Assembly (NCBI RefSeq): GCF_918698155.1
Contig: NZ_CAKKLX010000023.1
Location: forward strand, 1 to 64,000
Length of the DNA: 64,000 nt
DNA from: Roseomonas sp. CECT 9278
GTDB taxonomy: Bacteria > Pseudomonadota > Alphaproteobacteria > Acetobacterales > Acetobacteraceae
Direction of reading: 5' to 3'
The first letter of the stretch is position 1, and every line of letters starts with the position of its first letter. The notes beneath the pieces are model-generated. The model was not told where the DNA came from. It saw nothing but the letters and a program-made list of their open reading frames with translations, and made no database searches. The position numbers and the translations under genes were made by a program. This document shows, piece by piece, positions 42,781 to 50,319 of this stretch.

Positions 42781-44291
42781 CCGCGCCCTTCGACGCCACG
42801 CCGATCCTGCGCGCCGTCGCGGCCCGGCGCCGCGCGCGGCTGCTGGCGATGGACCCGGCGGCGACGCAGCAGGCGCTGCTGATGGGCCTGCTGGAGCGCG
42901 CCGCCGGCACGCGCTTCGGGCGCGACCACGGCTTCGATGCGCTGCGCTCGGTCGCCGACTTCCAGCGCGCCGTGCCGCTGCGCCGCTACGAGGCACTGCA
43001 CGAGGACTACCTCGCCGCCGCGCTGCCGGTGCTGGACGACGTGCTGTGGCCGGGGCGCACGCCCTACCTGGCGCTGTCCTCCGGCACGACATCCGGACGC
43101 ACCAAGCACATCCCGGTCACGCGGGAGATGATGCGCGCGAACCGCGGCGCCGCCTTCGACGTGCTGGTGTGGCACCTGACACAGCACCCGCGCGCGCGGC
43201 CCTTCGGCGGGCTGTCCTTCATCCTGGGCGGATCGACCGACCTGACACCGGTCGCGCCCGGCGTGCGGGCCGGCGACCTGTCGGGCATCGCGGCGGTCGA
43301 GGTGCCCTGGTTCCTGCGTCGCTGGGCCTGGCCGCCCGAACGCCTGGCGCTGATGCCGGACTGGGATGCGAAGCTCGCGGCGCTGGCCGCGGAGGCGCCG
43401 GTGGCGGCCATCCGCACGCTGACCGGCACGCCGTCCTGGCTGCTGGTGCTGCTGGAACGGCTGGCGCATCGGCACGGGATGCCGCCGCTGCCGGCACTGG
43501 AATTGCTGATCCATGGCGGCGTCGCCTGGGCGCCGTATCGCGACCGCATCGCCCCCTTCCTGCCGCCAGGCTGCACGACGCGGGAGGTCTATCCGGCCAG
43601 CGAGGGCTTCGTCGCCATCGCCGATCGCGGCGAGGGCGAGGGGATGCGCCTCACCCTCGACCGCGGCTGCTTCTTCGAATTCGTCCCGGTGGACGAACTG
43701 GACGCGGCGAACCCGACGCGCCACTGGGCGGCGACGATCGAGACCGGCATCGACTACGCCGTGGTCGTGTCATCCTGCGCCGGGCTGTTCGGCTATGTGC
43801 TGGGCGATATCGTGCGCTTCGTCGATCGCGCGCCGCCTCGGCTGCTCATCACCGGGCGGACATCCTGGACGCTGTCGGCCTTCGGCGAGCATCTGGCGGG
43901 CGAGGAGATCGAATCGGCGCTGCGCCATGCCGCCGCGCAGGCCGGCATCGACGTGCTGGAATACGTGGTCGGCCCGGAATTCATCGGCAGCGCGGGGCGG
44001 CACCGCTGGTGCATCGAGGCCGCCGGCCCCTGCGATCCGGCACAGTTCGCGGCGCTGCTGGATGCCGCGCTGCGCGCCCAGAACGACGACTACGCCGCGC
44101 ATCGGGACGGCGCGCAGCTGGCGCCGCCCGAGATCGTGCTGCTCGCGCCCGGCGCGGTCGCGGCGTGGATGCGCGCGCAGGGCAAGCTCGGCGGCCAGCA
44201 CAAGGTGCCGCGCGTGATCGCCGATCCAGCGCGGTTCGCCGCCGCCGCCGCCGCGCTCAGTGATCCTGGTCGGGGGCCGCGTCCGAGTTGA
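42777..44291 (+). CDS. GH3-family acyl-acid amide synthetase
   Basis: The 504-residue protein matches the GH3 family, ANL-type enzymes that adenylate a carboxylic acid and join it to an amino acid. Visible motifs are SSGTTSGRTKHIPVT (phosphate loop), REVYPASEGFVA and FGYVLGDIVRF, plus ITGRTSWTLSAFGEH at the domain hinge. Its ATG overlaps the stop of the acylase gene, implying coupling. Bacterial members are mostly uncharacterised; the substrate is unknown. The 3' end overlaps the convergent bacterioferritin gene by 35 bases. Confidence 0.87.
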   Translation: MTAPFDATPILRAVAARRRARLLAMDPAATQQALLMGLLERAAGTRFGRDHGFDALRSVADFQRAVPLRRYEALHEDYLAAALPVLDDVLWPGRTPYLALSSGTTSGRTKHIPVTREMMRANRGAAFDVLVWHLTQHPRARPFGGLSFILGGSTDLTPVAPGVRAGDLSGIAAVEVPWFLRRWAWPPERLALMPDWDAKLAALAAEAPVAAIRTLTGTPSWLLVLLERLAHRHGMPPLPALELLIHGGVAWAPYRDRIAPFLPPGCTTREVYPASEGFVAIADRGEGEGMRLTLDRGCFFEFVPVDELDAANPTRHWAATIETGIDYAVVVSSCAGLFGYVLGDIVRFVDRAPPRLLITGRTSWTLSAFGEHLAGEEIESALRHAAAQAGIDVLEYVVGPEFIGSAGRHRWCIEAAGPCDPAQFAALLDAALRAQNDDYAAHRDGAQLAPPEIVLLAPGAVAAWMRAQGKLGGQHKVPRVIADPARFAAAAAALSDPGRGPRPS

Positions 44292-44745
44292 GCAGCGTGT
44301 AGCGCTCGATGCCGATCCGCCCGATCAGGTCGAACTGCGTATCGACGAAGTCGGCGTGCTTCTCCTCATCCTTCAGGATGGTCGCGAAGAGATCGCGCGA
44401 GACGTAGTCGCGCACCGATTCGCAATAGGCGATGGCTTCGCGCAGGTCGGCGATCGCCTTTTCCTCGAGCTTCTGGTCGCATTCCAGGACCTCGCGCACG
44501 CCCTCGCCGATCAGCACGGGGTTGAGGCGCTGCACATTGGGATGGCCGCCAAGGAACAGGATGCGGTCGATCAGCGCATCGGCGTGGCGCATTTCCTCGA
44601 TCGATTCCTCGTATTCGTGCTTGCCGAGCTTGGTGACGCCCCAGTGGCGCAGCATGCGGGCGTGCAGGAAGTACTGGTTGATCGCGGTCAGCTCATTGGT
44701 GAGCTGGATGTTCAGGTGTTCGACAACCTTGGGGTCGCGCAGCAT
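44257..44745 (-). CDS. bfr: Bacterioferritin
   Basis: The 162-residue protein keeps all ferroxidase ligands (E18, E51, H54, with the later Glu and EEKHADFV His/Glu pair) and M52 for haem b at the dimer interface. It forms a 24-mer that oxidises and stores iron. The upstream gene on the same strand encodes its ferredoxin partner, 143 bases away. A TTGACA-like box lies in the minus-strand AT-rich gap near 44815-44860, so bfr may also have its own promoter. GGAGAA precedes the ATG. Confidence 0.95.
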   Translation of the reverse strand: MLRDPKVVEHLNIQLTNELTAINQYFLHARMLRHWGVTKLGKHEYEESIEEMRHADALIDRILFLGGHPNVQRLNPVLIGEGVREVLECDQKLEEKAIADLREAIAYCESVRDYVSRDLFATILKDEEKHADFVDTQFDLIGRIGIERYTLLNSDAAPDQDH

Positions 44746-44888
44746 CGGGTGGTTCTCCGGAGATGCGGCGCGAACCGGCGCGCCGCCTGCCGCAAGATGG
44801 CCGGCAGGCGGGCATGAATGTCAAGCAAGTGATTGTTTTCGTTCGATGATGCTGGTGCGGCGCATTCGCAGGCGCGCCGCCGGCGGCG

Positions 44889-45065
44889 TCATTTGCCGCA
44901 GCCACCGCCGCCGGCGCGCAGCAGGTCCACGATGGTCCGGCAGCAGCAGCCGCACTGCGCGCCGCAGCCGCAGCCGGCATAGACCTCGGCCGGGCGGGAG
45001 GCGCCGGCGGCGATCGCCGCCGTCACCTGCGCTTCCGTCAGCCGGTTGCAGTGGCAGATGACCAT
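44889..45065 (-). CDS. bfd: Bacterioferritin-associated ferredoxin
   Basis: The 58-residue protein has the BFD-type [2Fe-2S] cysteines: C4 and C6 (VICHCNRLTE), then the GCGCGAQCGCCCR cluster. Bfd reduces stored Fe3+ in bacterioferritin to release iron. It starts 13 bases after the stop of the iron-binding protein gene, so import and release functions share a transcript. The Met at 45065 matches the family N-terminus. Confidence 0.93.
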   Translation of the reverse strand: MVICHCNRLTEAQVTAAIAAGASRPAEVYAGCGCGAQCGCCCRTIVDLLRAGGGGCGK

Positions 45066-45078
45066 GGCGGCGCGTGCC

Positions 45079-46113
45079 TCAGCGCCAGCCGGCGCGCTGC
45101 ATGATCTGCAGCGCCTGCGGCGCGAGGGCACCGAAACGCTGCGCGTTCATCTGGTCGGCGCGGAAGGTGCCGAGCGCGGCCAGGGCCGGATGCGGCGCGA
45201 CATCGGCGACCACCGGGTATTCGAAATTGCCGTTGGCGAACAATTCCTGCGCGCGCGGGCCGGTCAGGTATTCGATGAACTTCAGCGCCATCTCCTTGTT
45301 CGAGGAGGAGCGCACCACGCCGGCGCCGGAGACATTCACATGCGCGCCGCGGTCGCCCGGCGCCTGGTTCGGGAAGATCACGCCGATCTTGTCATAGACC
45401 GCCTTCTCGGCCGGATTGGACGAGGCACCGAAGCGCGCGAGGTAGTAGGTATTCGCGATGGCGAGGCTGCCGACGCCCGCCGCGACGCCCTGGAACTGCG
45501 GCGTGTCGCCGCCCTGCGGCGGGCGGGCCAGGTTCTCGGCGACGCCGCGCGCCCAGGCCTCGGCGGCCTGTTCGCCATCGGCGACCATGATGCTGGCCAT
45601 CAAAGACGTGTTGTACGGATGCGCGGCGGCGCGCACCAGGATCTGCCCGCGGAAGGCCGGCTTGGCGAGGTCCTCGTAGCGATCGAGGCCGGCGGGGCGC
45701 CCCTTCTCCTTGCTGAACATCACCACGCGCGCGCGGGTCGAGACGCCGTACCACTGGCCCTCCGGATCACGCAGGCTGGCGGGAACCCGGCGGTTCAGCA
45801 CCTCCGACGTGGTCGGCGCCATGATGCCGGCGGCGACGGCGCGGGCGAGGCGCGCACCATCCACCGTGATCAGCACGTCGGCGGGGGTATTCGCCCCCTC
45901 GGACTGGATGCGGGCGATCAGCTGGTCGGCATCGCCCTCGATGAGGCGGATGCGCGTGCCGGTCTCGGCGGTGAAGCCGTCATACAGCGCGCGGTCGGTG
46001 TCGTAGTGGCGCGAGGAATAGAGCGCCAGGGTGCGTTCCTGCGCCAGCGCCGGGCGCGCGAGGCCACCAGCGGCGAGCGCGGCAGGAAGCGAGAGGATGT
46101 GACGGCGCAGCAT
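45079..46113 (-). CDS. Fe3+ ABC transporter substrate-binding protein (FbpA-like)
   Basis: The 344-residue periplasmic binding protein has a signal peptide ending ALA before Gln. Family features are LALYSSRHYDTDRALYDGF, the ADVLITVDGARLARAV region and YYLARFGASSN with Tyr residues at the iron site. It binds Fe3+ for import. The Met at 46113 starts the signal peptide. It is the first gene of a transcript with bfd. The likely permease is at 36568-38244 and not adjacent. Confidence 0.9.
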   Translation of the reverse strand: MLRRHILSLPAALAAGGLARPALAQERTLALYSSRHYDTDRALYDGFTAETGTRIRLIEGDADQLIARIQSEGANTPADVLITVDGARLARAVAAGIMAPTTSEVLNRRVPASLRDPEGQWYGVSTRARVVMFSKEKGRPAGLDRYEDLAKPAFRGQILVRAAAHPYNTSLMASIMVADGEQAAEAWARGVAENLARPPQGGDTPQFQGVAAGVGSLAIANTYYLARFGASSNPAEKAVYDKIGVIFPNQAPGDRGAHVNVSGAGVVRSSSNKEMALKFIEYLTGPRAQELFANGNFEYPVVADVAPHPALAALGTFRADQMNAQRFGALAPQALQIMQRAGWR

Positions 46114-46148
46114 GGCGTGACCCCGGGAGTGCATGGCGGAGTTGCTAC

Positions 46149-46182
46149 TGCAAATGAGAACCTGTCGCAAGAATTTTTGCGA
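46149..46182 (-). promoter_or_regulatory. Possible iron-responsive operator upstream of fbpA-bfd
   Basis: TGCAAATGAGAA at 46149-46160 resembles half of a Fur box. A perfect dyad TCGCAA-N6-TTGCGA follows at 46165-46182. Both lie within 70 bases of the FbpA start. The match is suggestive only. Confidence 0.35.
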
Positions 46183-46230
46183 ACGCGTCGCACCCGCCGG
46201 CGGGACAGGCAGGCCCCGCCGGCCGGCGGA

Positions 46231-47016
46231 TCAGGGCTGCAGGCCGCGCAGGAATTTCTGGCGCGCCGCACCCGCCGCCATCAGGAAGGCGTGGTCGGAC
46301 CCGCTCAGCAGGAAGCGCGCGCCCAGGCCGATGTAGTCGGTGGCCACCTTCTCGTCATAGACGCCGCCCATGCCGAGGTGCTTGCCATGCGCCTTGCAGG
46401 CCGCCGCGACCTTCGCATAGGCCGCGCGCACATCCGGGTGGCCGATCTGCCCGGCAATGCCCATCGAGGCCGTAAGGTCCGAGGTGCCGATCATCAGGCT
46501 GTCGACGCCCGCGACGGCGGCGATGGCGTCGGCATTGGCGACGGCATCGGGCGTCTCGATCATCACGCAGATCAGGATCTCGCGGTTCAGCTCGACCTGC
46601 GCCTCGGCGGTATTGGCGACGACGAAGCCGTATTGCGCGGGCGGGCCGCCCCAGGACCGGCTGCCGACCGGCGGGTAGCGGAAGGCCTGCACGACCGCCT
46701 CGGCCTCGGCGGCGGTGTCCACATGCGGCACCACGATGCCCATGGCGCCGTTGTCCAGGCAGCGCGTGCCTTCGAACAGCGCGTCCTTGCACACGCGCAC
46801 GATGGGCGTGACACCCTGGCTCAGCGCGGCCATGCACATGCGCGTGGCGTCGTCGACGCTCATGGCACCATGCTCCATGTCGACGAACAGCCAGTCGAAG
46901 CCGCAGCCCGCGGCGATCATGCCGACGGCGGGCGTGCGCAGGTGATGCACGCCGAAACCAAGGGCGAGTTCGCCCTTCTCGAGCCGGCGGCGGGCGAGGT
47001 TGGGTGCGAGCGGCAT
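46231..47016 (-). CDS. HpcH/HpaI-family aldolase
   Basis: The 261-residue protein belongs to the HpcH/HpaI class II aldolases, which cleave or form 2-keto-3-deoxy acids with a divalent metal. It shows FVDMEHGAMS near the N-terminus, a Glu metal ligand in VMIETPDAV, an Asp region in VDSLMIGTSDLTASMG, and GMGGVYD. AGGGGA lies before the ATG at 47016. The substrate is unknown. It follows the RidA gene on the same strand. Confidence 0.88.
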   Translation of the reverse strand: MPLAPNLARRRLEKGELALGFGVHHLRTPAVGMIAAGCGFDWLFVDMEHGAMSVDDATRMCMAALSQGVTPIVRVCKDALFEGTRCLDNGAMGIVVPHVDTAAEAEAVVQAFRYPPVGSRSWGGPPAQYGFVVANTAEAQVELNREILICVMIETPDAVANADAIAAVAGVDSLMIGTSDLTASMGIAGQIGHPDVRAAYAKVAAACKAHGKHLGMGGVYDEKVATDYIGLGARFLLSGSDHAFLMAAGAARQKFLRGLQP

Positions 47017-47141
47017 GGTGCGGTTCCCCTTGGTGCGATGGCGGGGGAACGGCACCACGCGACCTCGCGCCGGTCAATCAGCGGCGCGCATGGCCACGGC
47101 CCGCGCGCAGGCGCGCCGTCGCGATGCGGCGCCGCGGCCCG

Positions 47142-47582
47142 TCAGCGCGCCGCGATGGCGGCGATCTCGACCTTCACGTCGCGCGGCAGGCGCGCCGCCT
47201 GCACGGTCGCGCGCGCGGGCGGGCTGGTCGGGAAGTAGGTGGCGTAGACCGCGTTCATGCGCGCGAATTCGTTCAGGTCCGCCATGAACACGGTGGTCGA
47301 GACGATGTCCGCCATGGTGAAGCCCGCGGCCTCGACCACGGCGCGGAGGTTGTCGAGCACCTGGCGCGTCTCGGCCTCGATGCTGCGGTCGGCGATCATC
47401 TGGTTGGTGCGCGGGTCGAGCGCGATCTGGCCGGCCAGGTAGAGCGTGTTGCCGACGCGGATGGCCTGGCTGTAGGGGCCGATGGCTTCCGGCGCGTTGC
47501 GGGTGGCCACCACGCGGTCCTGCGCGGTCGCGGCAAGCGGCAGCATCAGGGCGAGGGCAGCGAGGGTCGGCAGGCGGATCAT
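47142..47582 (-). CDS. RidA-family protein with signal peptide
   Basis: The 146-residue protein has an N-terminal signal peptide (LPTLAALALMLPLAATA before Gln) and then a complete RidA/YjgF/Rid fold. It has APEAIGPYSQAI, YLAGQIALDP and PARATVQAARLPRD, including the Arg that binds carboxylates in enamine deaminases. Cytosolic RidA hydrolyses reactive enamines; the signal places this copy in the periplasm. The gene sits between the ligase and aldolase genes on the same strand. Confidence 0.88.
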   Translation of the reverse strand: MIRLPTLAALALMLPLAATAQDRVVATRNAPEAIGPYSQAIRVGNTLYLAGQIALDPRTNQMIADRSIEAETRQVLDNLRAVVEAAGFTMADIVSTTVFMADLNEFARMNAVYATYFPTSPPARATVQAARLPRDVKVEIAAIAAR

Positions 47583-47612
47583 GGCGGGGGCTCCCGGGTT
47601 GGCAGCGGAGGT

Positions 47613-49220
47613 TCACCCGGCGCTGTCGCGTTCCGCAAGCGTGGTGTCGATCAGCGCCTCGACGGTTTCCAGGCGATCGGCCTCCTCCGCCGGCTTGTCG
47701 CGCCGGATGCGGGCGATGCGCGGGAAGCGCAGGGCCACGCCGGATTTGTGGCGGGTGGAGCGCTGCGCCGCGTCGAAGGCCACTTCGAAGACGATGCCGC
47801 GCGCGACCTCGCGCACGGGTCCGAAGCGGTTGGTGGTATTGGCCCTGATCCATTTGTCGAGCCACGCCAGTTCGTCATCCGTGTAGCCCGAATACGCCTT
47901 GCCGATCGGCACCAGTTCGCCATCCGCGCGCCAGACGCCGAAGGTGTAGTCGGAATAGAAGGACGACCGCTTGCCGTGGCCGCGCTGGGCGTACATCAGC
48001 ACGGCATCGACGCTGAGCGGGTCGCGCTTCCACTTCCACCACAGGCCCTTGGTGCGCCCCGCGACGTACGGGGCGTCGGCGCGCTTGAGCATCAGCCCCT
48101 CGATGGAGGCGGCGCGCGCGCCGTCGCGGATGCGGCCCAGCGTGTCGATGCTGTCGAAGGGGATCAGGGCGGAGAGATCCATGCGCGCCGGGGCCGCCTT
48201 CGCGTGCCAGGCTTCCAGCCGCGCGCGGCGGGTGTCGAAGGGAGCCGCACGCAGGTCCTCGCCGGCGTCGAACAACAGGTCGTACAGGCGCACGGCGGCG
48301 GGGAAGTCGCGCTGCATCTTGCCCGTCGGCGCCTTGCGGTTGAGGCGCTGCTGCAGGTCGGCGAAGGGCGCGACCTCGCTCGCCCGCACCACCAGCAATT
48401 CGCCGTCGAGCACGGCGTGGAAGTCCATGGCCGCGATGATTTCCGGGAAGGCGGCGGAGATGTCCTCGCCCCCACGCGAGAAGATGCGCTGGCCTCCCGG
48501 ACCGCCGGTGAGCTGCACGCGGATGCCGTCCCACTTCCATTCCGCACGCCAGTCAGGCGCGTGCAGGGCGGCGAGGTCCGGTGCTTCCAGAGGGTGCGCC
48601 AGCATCAGTGGGCGAAAGATCGGCTGGTCGCGCGGGTCGGGGCGCTCGCCGTGGCCTTCCAGCCAGCGGAACAAGGGGGCGTAGGGCCAGGCGACGCCGT
48701 GCCAGACCTCCTCGATGGCTTCGACGGGCTGGCCGGACCATTCGGCCAGCGCGACGCGCGCCAGCCGCGCGGACACCCCCACGCGCAGCCCGCCGGTGAC
48801 CAGCTTGATGAGCGCCAAGCGACCGCCGGCATCGAGCGTATCGAGCCAGCCGGCGATCAGCGCGGGGATCTCGGGCTTCGACGTGTCCTGCAACGCCTGC
48901 ACCACATCCGACAGCGCCGGCGGCGGCGCGTTCACCCCCGCGCGCGGCTGCCAGACCAGCGCCAGCGTCTCCGCCAGGTCGCCGACATAGTCGTAGGACA
49001 GGCGCCACAGCTCCGGGTCGATGCGCGTGGCACCCAGTTCACGGATGACACCGGGCTTGGCCGCGCTGAACACCAGTTCGTCGGTCAGCGCGGCCAGGCC
49101 GATGCCGCGCTCGGGGTCGGGTTGCGTCGCGAACCATTGCGCCAGCAGCGCCAGCTTGGCGTTGCGGCCGGGCGTGAAGACCAGGCGTTCCAGCAATTCG
49201 GCGAAGGCGGGCAGGCTCAT
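47613..49220 (-). CDS. ATP-dependent DNA ligase (ligase-associated DNA damage response)
   Basis: The 535-residue ligase has the adenylated Lys K229 in KWDGIR, an N-terminal helical domain and a C-terminal OB fold (TTNRFGPVREV, RFPRIARIR). It matches the bacterial family found with an exonuclease, DEXH helicase and PdeM (TIGR04120 group). It seals nicks using ATP, in addition to the NAD-dependent replicative ligase. Its start overlaps the exonuclease stop as ATGA. Confidence 0.92.
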   Translation of the reverse strand: MSLPAFAELLERLVFTPGRNAKLALLAQWFATQPDPERGIGLAALTDELVFSAAKPGVIRELGATRIDPELWRLSYDYVGDLAETLALVWQPRAGVNAPPPALSDVVQALQDTSKPEIPALIAGWLDTLDAGGRLALIKLVTGGLRVGVSARLARVALAEWSGQPVEAIEEVWHGVAWPYAPLFRWLEGHGERPDPRDQPIFRPLMLAHPLEAPDLAALHAPDWRAEWKWDGIRVQLTGGPGGQRIFSRGGEDISAAFPEIIAAMDFHAVLDGELLVVRASEVAPFADLQQRLNRKAPTGKMQRDFPAAVRLYDLLFDAGEDLRAAPFDTRRARLEAWHAKAAPARMDLSALIPFDSIDTLGRIRDGARAASIEGLMLKRADAPYVAGRTKGLWWKWKRDPLSVDAVLMYAQRGHGKRSSFYSDYTFGVWRADGELVPIGKAYSGYTDDELAWLDKWIRANTTNRFGPVREVARGIVFEVAFDAAQRSTRHKSGVALRFPRIARIRRDKPAEEADRLETVEALIDTTLAERDSAG

Positions 49221-50272
49221 GGCGCGGGGGCCTCGGTGGGTGGCTCGCCCTCATCCTCCTCGCCGCGGCCGACCAGGTGCAGGGCGCGGCCGCGGACGCC
49301 CTTGCCGGCCAGCGCATGGATCAACGCGTCCTCGCGCCCATGCGTGACCCAGATCTCGGGCGCCTGCACGTCGTCGGCCGTCGCCAGCAACTCATCCCAG
49401 TCGGCGTGGTCGGAGATCACCAGCGGCAATTCCACGCCGCCCTGCTTCGCGCGCTGGCGCACGCGCATCCAGCCGGAGGCGACGGCGGGCACCGGTTCGT
49501 TCAGCCGCCGCGCCCAGCGATCCGCGATGGCGGAGGGCGGGGCCAGCACGATGGCACCCTTCAGCTCCTCCTTTTTCGCGACGGTGGCGGCACGCAATTC
49601 GCCCAGCGGCACGCCAAGCGATTCATACACGCGACACAGCGCGACATGCGCGCCGTGCAGATGGATGGGCCGGTCCCAGCCGGCCTCGCGCAGCAGCGCG
49701 ATCAGCCGCTGGCATTTGCCGAGCGAATAGCAGCCGACGACATGCGTGCGCGCCGGGAACAGCGCCACGGAGGCCAGCAGCTTGCCGATCTCGGCCTCGG
49801 CCGGCGGGTGGCGGAAGACCGGCAGCGCGAAGGTCGCTTCCGTCACGAAGACGTCGCAGGGTTCCGGTTCGAAGGGCGTCGCGGTCGGGTCGCGGCGGCG
49901 CTTGTAGTCGCCCGAGACCACGGCGCGCGACCCCTGCCATTCCATGCAGACCTGCGCCGAGCCCAGCACATGCCCCGCCGGGCGCAGCCAGACGCGCACG
50001 CCGTTGACCGACAGCGGTTCGCCCAGGGCGAGCGCCTGCTGCGTCGCGCCCGCCCTGCCCTCGCCCATGCGCTGGGTCATGATGGCGAGCGTCTCGCGCG
50101 TGGCCAGCACCTGCGCGTGGCCTGGCCGAGCATGGTCCGAATGGCCGTGGCTGATGATGGCGCGGTCCACCGCGCGGGTCGGGTCGATGAAGAAGCCGCC
50201 CGGTTCGCACCACAGGCCGGACGGGGTGACCTTCAACCAGGTCTCGGGATGGGGGGCGCTCACGGGACGCAT
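49217..50272 (-). CDS. Metallo-beta-lactamase-fold DNA exonuclease (ligase-associated)
   Basis: The 351-residue protein has the MBL metal motif SHGHSDHARPG (H42, H44, D46, H47) and the beta-CASP part of the mRNA/DNA exonuclease group. Family TIGR04122 members occur beside ATP-dependent ligases. The Met at 50272 is chosen because the conserved domain starts there. It is divergent from the helicase gene, with start codons under 50 bases apart. Confidence 0.9.
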   Translation of the reverse strand: MRPVSAPHPETWLKVTPSGLWCEPGGFFIDPTRAVDRAIISHGHSDHARPGHAQVLATRETLAIMTQRMGEGRAGATQQALALGEPLSVNGVRVWLRPAGHVLGSAQVCMEWQGSRAVVSGDYKRRRDPTATPFEPEPCDVFVTEATFALPVFRHPPAEAEIGKLLASVALFPARTHVVGCYSLGKCQRLIALLREAGWDRPIHLHGAHVALCRVYESLGVPLGELRAATVAKKEELKGAIVLAPPSAIADRWARRLNEPVPAVASGWMRVRQRAKQGGVELPLVISDHADWDELLATADDVQAPEIWVTHGREDALIHALAGKGVRGRALHLVGRGEEDEGEPPTEAPAP

Positions 50273-50319
50273 ATGGGTGGCTTCCCGGCGCGATGAACCG
50301 CCGCCATATTGCCCGGCGA

